Origin: JAEUMY01 sp033764435
GTDB lineage: Bacteria > Pseudomonadota > Gammaproteobacteria > Burkholderiales > Usitatibacteraceae
DNA: 64,000 nt
Assembly: GCA_033764435.1 (NCBI GenBank)
Contig: JANRIX010000059.1
Coordinates: 62,001 to 126,000, forward strand
Reading direction: 5' to 3'
Made by a program: the position numbers and the translations under genes. The notes under the pieces were generated by a model that was not told the DNA's origin, did no database searches, and saw nothing but the letters and a program-made list of their open reading frames with translations. Positions 42,603-49,450 of this stretch are shown in pieces. Positions within the stretch are counted from its first letter, which is position 1. Every line of letters begins with the position of its first letter.

Positions 42603-43031
42603 ATGCAATCTGGGAATGGAAATGGGAAGGGCGACGAGTGGTTTCTGCTTAAGACAGAAATCGACGGTAGTCCGCACTTCGTCGGAGTGATGCCATGTCT
42701 TCCAGCCGAGGACGAGAGGGCCCTCTTTCCCGTGAGAGTGACTGTGACAGTCTCCTACGAGACGACCGAGAACGGACTTCCGATGTACGAGGACGATCTA
42801 GAGGCACTCGACGGACTCGAAGAAGACTTCCGGTCTTGGGATCCTGACGAGACAGTCTTCCGCAATGCCATCCGCTCAACTGGTGGCGGGGTGCGCAAAT
42901 GGGTTCTCTACGCCTCGACGGTTGAAGAGTTTGAAGCCTTGGTGCCAGACAACGACTTTATCGCGATCGCTACAGCAGTTGATCCTGAGTGGTCTCAGGT
43001 TTCGGATACTCTCGCGGGCATCCGCAGGTGA
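42603..43031 (+). CDS. Cassette DUF695-like protein
   Basis: 142-residue soluble protein. EWFLLKTEIDGSPHFVGVMP at the start, TENGLPMYEDDLEALDGLEED in the middle and RKWVLYAS near the end match the DUF695 layout (function unknown, found often in proteins near or within enterobacterial mobile regions). Bounded by attC 3 and attC 4. ATG with GGAGAGA ribosome site. Confidence 0.75.
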   Translation: MQSGNGNGKGDEWFLLKTEIDGSPHFVGVMPCLPAEDERALFPVRVTVTVSYETTENGLPMYEDDLEALDGLEEDFRSWDPDETVFRNAIRSTGGGVRKWVLYASTVEEFEALVPDNDFIAIATAVDPEWSQVSDTLAGIRR

Positions 43032-43032
43032 G

Positions 43033-43092
43033 ACCTAACAATTCATTCAAGCCGAAGCCGCTTCGCGGCTTGGCTTAAGTCAGGCGTTAGAA
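43033..43092 (+). other. attC site 4 (classical)
   Basis: R'' ACCTAAC and R' GTTAGAA with inner arms CAAGCCGAAGCCG / CGGCTTGGCTTAAG, 60 bp, very close to the canonical 59-base element. Confidence 0.92.
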
Positions 43093-43100
43093 GGCTATCG

Positions 43101-43331
43101 ATGGGCGGTGTAAAAAAGGTGAAGAGCGGCCTCAAGAAGTTGAAGTCCGAAGGCGGCGCCGGTGGCAAGCGCGGACACTCCAATATGGACCACTGGGCGT
43201 TCACTGACGAAATCAAATCAGCAGCGAAATCCCGCCGCCGCATTGAAGGGAAGCAAAGCGCCCAGGCGGGCGTGGCGGAATATCTCGTAGCTCAACCATC
43301 TACATCGTTACTGAACAAGAGTGCGAAATAG
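43101..43331 (+). CDS. Small basic cassette protein
   Basis: 76-residue basic protein (KKVKSGLKKLKSEGG start). Charge suggests nucleic-acid binding, but there is no recognised domain. ATG 9 bp after the attC 4 core. The stop lies 3 bp before the next R'' box. Confidence 0.65.
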   Translation: MGGVKKVKSGLKKLKSEGGAGGKRGHSNMDHWAFTDEIKSAAKSRRRIEGKQSAQAGVAEYLVAQPSTSLLNKSAK

Positions 43332-43333
43332 CC

Positions 43334-43429
43334 TTCTAACAGCGCGTTGGTGCGGACCGTGATCTATCGTGGTGCACTGTGTCCTTGCGAGTCGGCATCG
43401 TGGCCGGCCGCTCAACTACATCGTTGAGG
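43334..43429 (+). other. attC site 5, interrupted by a MITE-like element
   Basis: R'' TTCTAAC and a core GTTGAGG. The natural site probably continued as GTTAGCC (43584-43590), because a MITE-like element (43426-43583) seems to have inserted at the core and duplicated GTT. Confidence 0.65.
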
Positions 43430-43583
43430 CTGTGCAAAAACTCCAAGCGGAAACTTGAGATGAGCAACCCAAGAAAAACGACCTCACAGGAAGCGCAGCA
43501 AGGCGCGATCTCAAGTGCGCTGGTCTCTTTTGTACCCCTGAACTGGCCGCTTACTCTCGCGTTCCGACTTTTTGCACAACCTC
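43426..43583. mobile_element. MITE-like element with terminal inverted repeats
   Basis: 158 bp. The left end GAGGCTGTGCAAAAACTC and the right end (reverse complement GAGGTTGTGCAAAAAGTC) match at 16 of 18 positions. GTT flanks both ends, a probable 3-bp target duplication. A 42-codon frame (43460-43588) inside is not credible as a gene. No transposase is encoded. IS family not assigned. Confidence 0.7.
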
Positions 43584-43612
43584 GTTAGCCCCTTTAATCG
43601 GCCTATACGTCC

Positions 43613-43641
43613 TTGACGGACATACGGCATTGACGTACATT
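43613..43641 (+). promoter_or_regulatory. Candidate promoter of the cassette toxin-antitoxin genes
   Basis: TTGACG (43613-43618) and TACATT (43636-43641), 17-bp spacer. Repeated TTGACG(G/T)AC motifs suggest an operator for the antitoxin. Cassettes with toxin-antitoxin genes usually carry their own promoter. Confidence 0.55.
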
Positions 43642-43650
43642 GCCGGGCAT

Positions 43651-43962
43651 ATAAACTGTCGTAGAAACTCCCAGCTTTGTCGCCGACGCCAAGGACCTGT
43701 GGTCCGAGGAGGAGCGGGGTGCCTTCTGCGCGTGGATTTCGGCCAATCCAGAGTCCGGTGATGTAATTCCGGGGAGCGGCGGGTGCCGGAAGGTCCGCTG
43801 GGCCAGGCCGGCATGGGCAAGCGAGGCGGGGTCAGGGTTATCTACTTCACCCGGCTAGCTAACGGCGAGATCTGGTTGCTCGTCATGTATGCCAAGAACG
43901 TCCAGGGCAATATCCCTGCACACATCCTCAAGGCTATCCGTGAGGCAATTGAAAATGACTAA
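43651..43962 (+). pseudogene. Decayed HigB/RelE-like toxin gene
   Basis: Translation of two frames gives a HigB-like toxin: VETPSFVADAKDLWSEEERG, then WISANPESGDVIPG and, in a second frame, MGKRGGVRVIYFTRLANG and LLVMYAKN. A one-base deletion near 43801-43812 separates the frames, and the expected start codon reads ATA with further loss, with a stop close by. The toxin is therefore unlikely to be active. The stop overlaps the antitoxin start, as in intact pairs. Confidence 0.75.
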
Positions 43963-44266
43963 GCGCACTTCCAAGACCACCACCAAAGCAATGACTGGCG
44001 AAGAACTCGGCCTGAAGCTGCTGCAATCGGTTCGTGAAATGAAGGCCGGTAAGGCCGCGCGCGCTACACAGGTGGCGCCGAACGAAGTTGCGGCTGCGCG
44101 CCAGAAAACCGGGCTTTCGCAGGCGCAGTTTGCGAAGGCGCTACATATCTCTGCCCGCACGCTTCAAGAATGGGAGCAAGGCCGTCGACAGCCGTCCGGC
44201 GCTGCACAAGCCCTTATCCAGATCGCCTTTCGGCACCCGGAAGTCATCGCTGAATCGTTGGCGTGA
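43955..44266 (+). CDS. Xre-family (HigA-like) antitoxin
   Basis: 103-residue antitoxin with an HTH (NEVAAARQKTGLSQAQFAKALHISARTLQEWEQGRR) at about residues 50-85. The ATG overlaps the toxin pseudogene by 8 bp. It remains intact although the toxin is broken, as is often seen in decaying modules. Bounded on the right by an attC-like site. Confidence 0.8.
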   Translation: MTKRTSKTTTKAMTGEELGLKLLQSVREMKAGKAARATQVAPNEVAAARQKTGLSQAQFAKALHISARTLQEWEQGRRQPSGAAQALIQIAFRHPEVIAESLA

Positions 44267-44270
44267 AGGG

Positions 44271-44334
44271 GGCTAACCCTTCGTTGCAGGCGCGACGGCC
44301 CTGACGGGCCGCGGCCTGAGCTCAAACGTTTGGT
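44271..44334 (+). other. attC-like site 6
   Basis: R'' GGCTAAC and R' GTTTGGT with arms GCGACGG and CCGCGGCCTGAG. Both outer boxes differ from consensus by a base or two, so the site is probable but weaker. Confidence 0.6.
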
Positions 44335-44359
44335 ATCTCAAACCAGCCCCGGAGCACAC

Positions 44360-45109
44360 GTGAGCCTCGATGGTCCAAGTTTCTACGATGACTCCGATGT
44401 CTTCCAGACTTACATGAGGCGTCGGGAGCGCGCCGACTCGCCGAATGACACCCTCGAACTCCCTGTTTTCGAGGAGCTGCTTGGAAACGTCGCCGGCCAA
44501 GACGTGCTTGACCTCGGATGTGGTGATGGACGCTTCGGCCTGAGTCTCCTCAAGGCTGGCGCCGCTTCGTACCTTGGAATCGACGGCTCGGAGAACATGT
44601 TGCGCGTTGCGCAGGCAAACCTGGCCGGAACGACTGGCGCAGTTCGCAAAGGGAGGCTGGAGGAATTGTCCTTGCCGCCGGGCGCTTTCGATCGAGTCTG
44701 TGCAAGGCTTGTTCTGCACTATCTTGAAGACCCAGCACACACCTTTCAGGCAGTACGTCATTCACTACGAGGAAACGGTCTCTTCGTCTTCTCCGTCGAA
44801 CACCCAGTGATTACTTCGTCAGACATTTCCGCAAGGGAGTCGGGTTTGCGCCAGGAATGGACAGTAGACGACTATTTCAACACGGGGCCACGCATCACAC
44901 ACTGGATGGGCCGAGACGTGGTCAAACACCATCGCACGGTTGAGGAATACTTTTGCGCAGCTCAATGCGCTGGCTTGGTTGTGGAAGCACTCCGCGAAGC
45001 GCGGCCGCAGAGAGCGCACTTCACAGACGAAGCGCTCTACAACAGGCGCAAGCGAATTCCGCTCTTCCTGATCATGGCTGCGCGCAAGCCAGTTTCGGCA
45101 GAAGCCTGA
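44360..45109 (+). CDS. Class I SAM methyltransferase (cassette)
   Basis: 249-residue methyltransferase. SAM-binding motif VLDLGCGDGRFGLSLL near residue 50, then acidic loop YLGIDGSENML, and FDRVCARLVLHYLEDP. GTG 44360 has ribosome site GGAG, and the TTG upstream lies in the recombination core. Last recognisable cassette; no clear attC follows. Substrate unknown. Confidence 0.8.
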   Translation: MSLDGPSFYDDSDVFQTYMRRRERADSPNDTLELPVFEELLGNVAGQDVLDLGCGDGRFGLSLLKAGAASYLGIDGSENMLRVAQANLAGTTGAVRKGRLEELSLPPGAFDRVCARLVLHYLEDPAHTFQAVRHSLRGNGLFVFSVEHPVITSSDISARESGLRQEWTVDDYFNTGPRITHWMGRDVVKHHRTVEEYFCAAQCAGLVVEALREARPQRAHFTDEALYNRRKRIPLFLIMAARKPVSAEA

Positions 45110-45137
45110 CCTCGCGGTCAACGCGAGACCCAGCGAG

Positions 45138-45219
45138 CGTAGCCCGGGTGCGACGCAGTGGAATCCGGGCTTGTGTTGGCAAGATGTAATTTCGGATCCC
45201 GCGTTGCATCCGGACTACG
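45138..45219. repeat. REP-like hairpin sequence
   Basis: CGTAGCCCGG at the start and CCGGACTACG at the end form inverted arms with one mismatch, a pattern common in intergenic repeats of gamma- and betaproteobacteria. Marks the right end of the cassette region. Confidence 0.6.
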
Positions 45220-45263
45220 TTTGATGCTTCGAGCCTTACCCGGATCAGAATTTTCCGGGTGCC

Positions 45264-45360
45264 ATGCGAACATTGCGCACGCATCGCGCAGGGCGATGCG
45301 TTCGTTCCTTCGGGAGCGCCTTAGGCGCCGAATTGAAGCCCGCGGACTTCAATTCGTCGC
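45264..45360 (+). repeat. Structured ~97-bp repeat, copy 2
   Basis: Homologous to 28172-28269. It ends 23 bp before the VOC gene start. Hairpin 1 is GCATCGC / GCGATGC here, against GAATCGC / GCGATTC in copy 1, a compensatory change of one base pair. Confidence 0.8.
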
Positions 45361-45383
45361 ACCCACACCCACCGGAGACGGCC

Positions 45384-45737
45384 ATGCATCACCACCACAA
45401 ACTCGACTACGTAGAATTCGCCGCCCGCGATCTCGCGGCGACCAAATCCTTTTTCTCCAAGACATTCGGCTGGACTTTCACCGACTACGGCCCGGACTAT
45501 GTGGCCTTCGACCATCAGGGGCTGGAGGGCGGTTTCTACCGTGCGCCGCTCGCGTCCACGCCCGCGCAGGGTGGGGCGCTCCTGGTGTTCTACAGCGAGC
45601 GGCTGGAGGAGACGGAGCGCGCCGTCGTTGCGGCGGGCGGGGTGATCGTGAAGCCGATCTTCGATTTTCCCGGCGGCCGTCGCTTCCAGTTCACCGAGCC
45701 CAGCGGCAATGAGCTGGCGGTGTGGTCGGACAAGTAA
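45384..45737 (+). CDS. VOC-family protein
   Basis: 117-residue protein of the VOC superfamily (glyoxalase/dioxygenase-like): HHKLDYVEFAARDLAATKSFFSKTFGW, and the final RRFQFTEPSGNELAVWSDK with the second Glu metal ligand. The N-terminal His-rich MHHHHK is natural here. Its stop overlaps the DUF1697 start (TAATG). The leader contains the structured repeat. Confidence 0.86.
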   Translation: MHHHHKLDYVEFAARDLAATKSFFSKTFGWTFTDYGPDYVAFDHQGLEGGFYRAPLASTPAQGGALLVFYSERLEETERAVVAAGGVIVKPIFDFPGGRRFQFTEPSGNELAVWSDK

Positions 45738-46279
45738 TGCCCACGTTCATTGCTCTGCTGCGCGGCGTAAATGTCGGCAAGGCCAAGCGCGTGCCCATGG
45801 CCGAGTGGAAGGCGCTGATGGCGGACCTGGGCTACGCGAATATTCGCACCCTGCTGAACAGCGGCAATGCGGTGTTCGAGGCCAAGGGCAAGACCGCCGC
45901 CGCGACGCACGCTGCGAGTATCCGCAAGACCCTTCTCGACAATCTCGGCGTCGATGTCGCGGTCGTGGTGAAATCCGCCGATGAGTTGAAGCGCATCGCC
46001 GCCACCAATCCGTGGGCGAAGGAAGCGCTGGATGCATCGCGTCTGCTCGTCGCCTTCGCGCCCGATGCCGCGACCCTCGCTGCGCTCGCGCCCATCGCCG
46101 AGCGCGTGCAGGGCACGGACCGCTTTTATCTCGGCGCGGACGCGGCCTATCTCTGGTGTCCGGGCGGCCTTCTCGAAAGCCCCGCCGCCGAGGCGCTGCT
46201 GGGCAAGGCGGGGCGAGCCGTGACGACGCGGAACGGGGCGACACTGAGCAAGCTGCTCACGATGATTGAGGCGGACTGA
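45737..46279 (+). CDS. DUF1697 family protein
   Basis: 180-residue protein. FIALLRGVNVGKAKRVPMAEWKALMADLGYANIRTLLNSGNAVFEAKG is the conserved DUF1697 start; the palindrome (45836-45847) encodes ANIR in place of the usual (F/E)NVR. Function unknown. Overlaps the VOC gene by one base in the TAATG arrangement. Confidence 0.9.
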   Translation: MPTFIALLRGVNVGKAKRVPMAEWKALMADLGYANIRTLLNSGNAVFEAKGKTAAATHAASIRKTLLDNLGVDVAVVVKSADELKRIAATNPWAKEALDASRLLVAFAPDAATLAALAPIAERVQGTDRFYLGADAAYLWCPGGLLESPAAEALLGKAGRAVTTRNGATLSKLLTMIEAD

Positions 46280-46290
46280 GGAGCAACCCT

Positions 46291-46671
46291 ATGCGCATTG
46301 ACCGACTGGATCACCTGGTGCTGACCGTGGCAGATGTCGAGGTCAGCGTGGCGTTCTACGCGAAGGTGCTGGGCATGCAGCCGGTGACGTTCGGCAACGG
46401 CCGCCGCGCGCTGGCATTCGGCAATCAGAAGATCAATCTGCACCGGGCGTCCGCGCCGATCAAGCCGCATGCGGCGACGCCGACGCCCGGTTCAGCGGAT
46501 CTCTGCTTCATCGCGGCCACGCCGCTGCATGAAGTGGTGAGTCACCTCGCGGCCTGTGGCGTCAAGATTGAAGAGGGGCCGGTGCCGCGCACCGGCGCGA
46601 CAGGGCCGATCCAGTCGGTCTACTTTCGTGATCCGGACGGCAATCTGATCGAGGTCAGCAACCCGGCCTGA
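46291..46671 (+). CDS. VOC-family protein (virulence/glyoxalase-like)
   Basis: 126-residue VOC protein. RIDRLDHLVLTVADVEVSVAFYAKVLGM gives the first His ligand; HRASAPIKPHAATPTPGSADLCF and FRDPDGNLIEVSNP give the rest. It resembles the glyoxalase/virulence-associated VOC proteins common in Proteobacteria. Follows the DUF1697 gene by 11 bp, so the three genes 45384-46671 probably form one operon. Confidence 0.86.
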   Translation: MRIDRLDHLVLTVADVEVSVAFYAKVLGMQPVTFGNGRRALAFGNQKINLHRASAPIKPHAATPTPGSADLCFIAATPLHEVVSHLAACGVKIEEGPVPRTGATGPIQSVYFRDPDGNLIEVSNPA

Positions 46672-46698
46672 GCAGCGCTGGCGCGCTGCAGCGCCCGG

Positions 46699-46821
46699 TC
46701 AGCGCTGGAAGAACTGCAGATGCGTCGACGGGCCGTGTTCCGGCAGCAGCGCGAGCGCGGCAAACACCAGCGCCAGCGCGATGGCGTACACGATGAGGCC
46801 GATCCAATCCTTCTTGCTCAT
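46699..46821 (-). CDS. Small 40-residue membrane protein
   Basis: A 40-codon gene: basic start MSKKDW, a membrane helix (about 8-29) and a polar tail ending HLQFFQR. The ribosome site AAGGAG lies 6 nt before the ATG (46827-46832 on the plus-strand coordinates), and the stop is clear. Too small for a family call; not previously obvious because of its size. Confidence 0.65.
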   Translation of the reverse strand: MSKKDWIGLIVYAIALALVFAALALLPEHGPSTHLQFFQR

Positions 46822-47065
46822 GGTCACTCCTTGGCCGGATGGTGGACTGCTCCGGCGGTGGCGGAACACTGCTGCACGGCGGTCCTGATGACATCGTCAC
46901 TATGCAAGAACCGCTCCACCCGGGACATCGGGGAGCGTCTGATATTTTTCAAGGGGTTGCCTGCGGCCAACCGCCGCCGACATGCACCAGCGGCGTGCGG
47001 GCGGCGGCGTGCAGACGGTGGATGCGTCGATTCGGTGCGGCCGTCGTGCGTGACGCGCGGTCGTC

Positions 47066-47524
47066 TTATTTTTTTGCAGCCGGCTTCTTCGCGGTGGGCT
47101 TGGACTCTGCCTTGGGCTTGGGCTCTGCCTCGGGCGTGGCAGCAGGCTTCGCAGCGTCTTTTGCCGCGGACTTTTTCGGCGCGGCTTTCTTCGCGGGCTC
47201 AGGCTTGGCTTCGCTGGCGGGTTCAGCGGCCGGTGCGGCAGCGGCTGCCGGTGTGTTGCCCAGCCCCGCGTTGATCAGCTCGGCGGTCAGCTCATTGAGC
47301 GACACCTGCCGCGCCTGCGCCAGCGCATGCAGGCGCTTGATGAGGTCGCCGTGCAGCTTCACCGCGAAGGGGACGAGACCCGCCTCCTGATCGCGGCGGC
47401 GCTGCTCTTTCTTGTCGACCACCTCGGCGGCACCCTTGCCAAACCGGTCGGGTGCTGCGCCGCCCATGCGGCCTTCGATTTTCTTGCCCTTCAGTTTCAT
47501 GAGGTCGGTGAGTTTCATGGACAT
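47066..47524 (-). CDS. Conserved protein with Ala/Lys-rich tail
   Basis: 152-residue protein. The N-terminal half (MKLTDLMKLKGKKIEGRMGG, then LVPFAVKLHGDLIKRLHALAQARQVSLNELTAELINAG) looks like a ribbon-helix-helix or helical nucleic-acid-binding domain. The last 60 residues are Ala/Lys/Pro-rich, like histone H1 tails, and suggest DNA binding. Divergent to the NYN-domain gene; whether the two act together is unknown. Confidence 0.72.
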   Translation of the reverse strand: MSMKLTDLMKLKGKKIEGRMGGAAPDRFGKGAAEVVDKKEQRRRDQEAGLVPFAVKLHGDLIKRLHALAQARQVSLNELTAELINAGLGNTPAAAAAPAAEPASEAKPEPAKKAAPKKSAAKDAAKPAATPEAEPKPKAESKPTAKKPAAKK

Positions 47525-47611
47525 GGTGGTGCTCCGGCGATGTGTGGAATGCCCGGATTCTACCCGCCCGCATGGGGGATAATCATCGGACATTCATTGT
47601 GGAGAAGGCCG

Positions 47612-48445
47612 ATGGCCACCCAGACCGACATCAACAACATGGCACTGTTCTGCGACTTCGAGAACGTGGCGCTGGGCGTGCAGGACGCGCGCTACGACAA
47701 GTTCGACATCAAGCGCGTGCTGGAGCGGCTCCTGCTGAAGGGCAGCATCGTGGTCAAGAAGGCGTACTGCGACTGGGCGCGCTACAAGGATTTCAAGGCC
47801 GGCATGCACGAGGCTGCGTTCGAACTGATCGAGATTCCGCATGTGCGCCAGAGCGGCAAGAATTCCGCCGACATCCGCATGGTGGTGGACGCGCTGGACC
47901 TCTGCTACACCAAGTCCCACGTCGACACGTTCGTCATCATCAGCGGCGACTCGGATTTCTCGCCGCTCGTGTCCAAGCTCCGCGAAAACAACAAGACCGT
48001 GATCGGCGTCGGTGTGAAGCAGTCGACGTCGGATCTCCTCATGGCCAACTGCGACGAGTTCATCTTCTACGACGATCTGGTGCGCGAGGACGAGGCCAAG
48101 AAAAAGCGCGCGAAGAAGAAGGCGTCACCCAAGCCTGCGGCCAAGACCAAGGCGCCCCAGGACGATGGCGAGGCGGACACGTCGGATGCGGATAGCACCC
48201 GGCGCCAGGAAGCGTTCGATCTTGTGCTGGAGACGCTGGAGGCGCTCACCGCAGAACGCGGCGACGACGAGAAGATCTGGGGTTCGATGATCAAGCAGAC
48301 CCTGAAGCGTCGCAAGCCCGGCTTCAATGAAAGCTATTACGGGTTCAAGACCTTCAGCGCGTTGCTGGAGGAGGCTGAGCGGGCGAAGTTGATCGCGCTG
48401 GAGAAGCAGGACAAGGGCGGGTACATCGTGCGCCTTGCAACATGA
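47612..48445 (+). CDS. NYN-domain protein with C-terminal OST-HTH-like domain (LabA/MARF1-type)
   Basis: 277-residue protein. The NYN (PIN-like) nuclease domain covers residues about 8-150: ALFCDFENVALG, KKAYCDWARYKDF, NSADIRMVVDALDL and IISGDSDFSPLVSKLREN with the acidic catalytic residues. A basic linker (KKKRAKKK) follows, then a C-terminal OST-HTH/LOTUS-like domain with KPGFNESYYGFKTFSALLEEAE. Predicted RNA/DNA-binding nuclease. ATG 47612 has ribosome site GGAGAAGG. Confidence 0.88.
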   Translation: MATQTDINNMALFCDFENVALGVQDARYDKFDIKRVLERLLLKGSIVVKKAYCDWARYKDFKAGMHEAAFELIEIPHVRQSGKNSADIRMVVDALDLCYTKSHVDTFVIISGDSDFSPLVSKLRENNKTVIGVGVKQSTSDLLMANCDEFIFYDDLVREDEAKKKRAKKKASPKPAAKTKAPQDDGEADTSDADSTRRQEAFDLVLETLEALTAERGDDEKIWGSMIKQTLKRRKPGFNESYYGFKTFSALLEEAERAKLIALEKQDKGGYIVRLAT

Positions 48446-48517
48446 TTGCCGCATCCGCCCATCAAAGCGCGGATTCCGTCGCTCCTGCGCAGGCGGAAGC
48501 GACTCGATCGCTGATGC

Positions 48518-49348
48518 TCAACGCCCCAACGCGACCCCGGCTGTCATCGCCTGATTCGGCGGTCGGCGGAACGCGGGCAGCAGCTTGCGTGATGCGGGCG
48601 ACAGTTCGCCCGCTGTGGCTTGAAGCGACGCGAGCAGGCCGTCGTTGACGCCTTCCGGCAGGGCACTCCGCCCGGCAAGCACCCAGCGCGGCGCGGACTC
48701 TCGCTCGGGGAGCAATCGGAACTGGTCCGGATGCCGCGCCAGCAGCGCTTCGGCCGTGTGCAGCGACGTGAGCAGCGCATCGCGGCCGGGAAACTGCGCG
48801 TAGTGGCGCGCCAGCGCGTCTTCGCTCATCTGGCTGCCGCCGCCGAGACTCGCTTCGAGGTCATGGCGTGCGAAGAGTCGAGCGCCCAGCAGCGTGACCG
48901 CGTGATCGCGATTGGCCAATACCTTGCGCCCGTTCAGATCGCGCACCGACATCAGCGGGCTGTCGCGCGGCACGAGCAGCACGGCGGTCAGTTTTTCCGG
49001 CGAGGTGTGCAGCACGGTGTAGTTGCGTGCGGCCGCGGCAGAGAGCGGGGCCACGCCGTCGGTCAGCACGAAGTGGGGTGGTGTGGTGCCAGTGAGCGAT
49101 GCATCGATATGGCGGCGCGTGGTCATCACGCGCAGCGTGAAGCGGGCACCCAGCGTCTCATCCAGATGGGCCACCAGTTCCGCGTAGGCCGCCTTGGGCA
49201 GCGCGCCCGGTGCCGAGTCACCTGCCAGCACGTCAAGCGTGAAATGGCTTTGCGCCCGCGCAGGCGAGGCACACAGGCCGCCCGCGATGAACGTGGCGGC
49301 GATGGCGAGGAGGGCGCGAATCCAATTCGGGCCGCAGTGAGCACGCAT
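48518..49348 (-). CDS. PhnD-like periplasmic substrate-binding protein
   Basis: 276-residue periplasmic binding protein (signal peptide ends near ARAQS). It resembles the phosphonate/phosphate/phosphite-binding PhnD family: HFTLDVLAGDSAPGALPKA start, TDGVAPLSAAAARNYTVL and VLLVPRDSPLMSVRDLNGRKV. No transport genes lie next to it, so it may have a regulatory or sensing role. Divergent to the spermidine-synthase-like gene. Confidence 0.75.
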   Translation of the reverse strand: MRAHCGPNWIRALLAIAATFIAGGLCASPARAQSHFTLDVLAGDSAPGALPKAAYAELVAHLDETLGARFTLRVMTTRRHIDASLTGTTPPHFVLTDGVAPLSAAAARNYTVLHTSPEKLTAVLLVPRDSPLMSVRDLNGRKVLANRDHAVTLLGARLFARHDLEASLGGGSQMSEDALARHYAQFPGRDALLTSLHTAEALLARHPDQFRLLPERESAPRWVLAGRSALPEGVNDGLLASLQATAGELSPASRKLLPAFRRPPNQAMTAGVALGR

Positions 49349-49450
49349 GGTCGACAGGCTAGGGGAAAGACGGGGGCAAAACCGGGGAAGCGGAGTATAG
49401 CCGCGCTGACTTGCGGCTGTGTTACAGGCCGGGCATGCGACACTTGCGTC

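Noticed and set aside
43460..43588. 42-codon frame inside the MITE-like element
   Set aside because: It ends inside the right inverted repeat, has no ribosome site of note and no similarity; likely chance.
48620..49450. Upstream extension of the spermidine-synthase-like frame opposite the PhnD-like gene
   Set aside because: The extension is antisense to a gene with a signal peptide and conserved domain; the family-like N-terminus begins at 49451.
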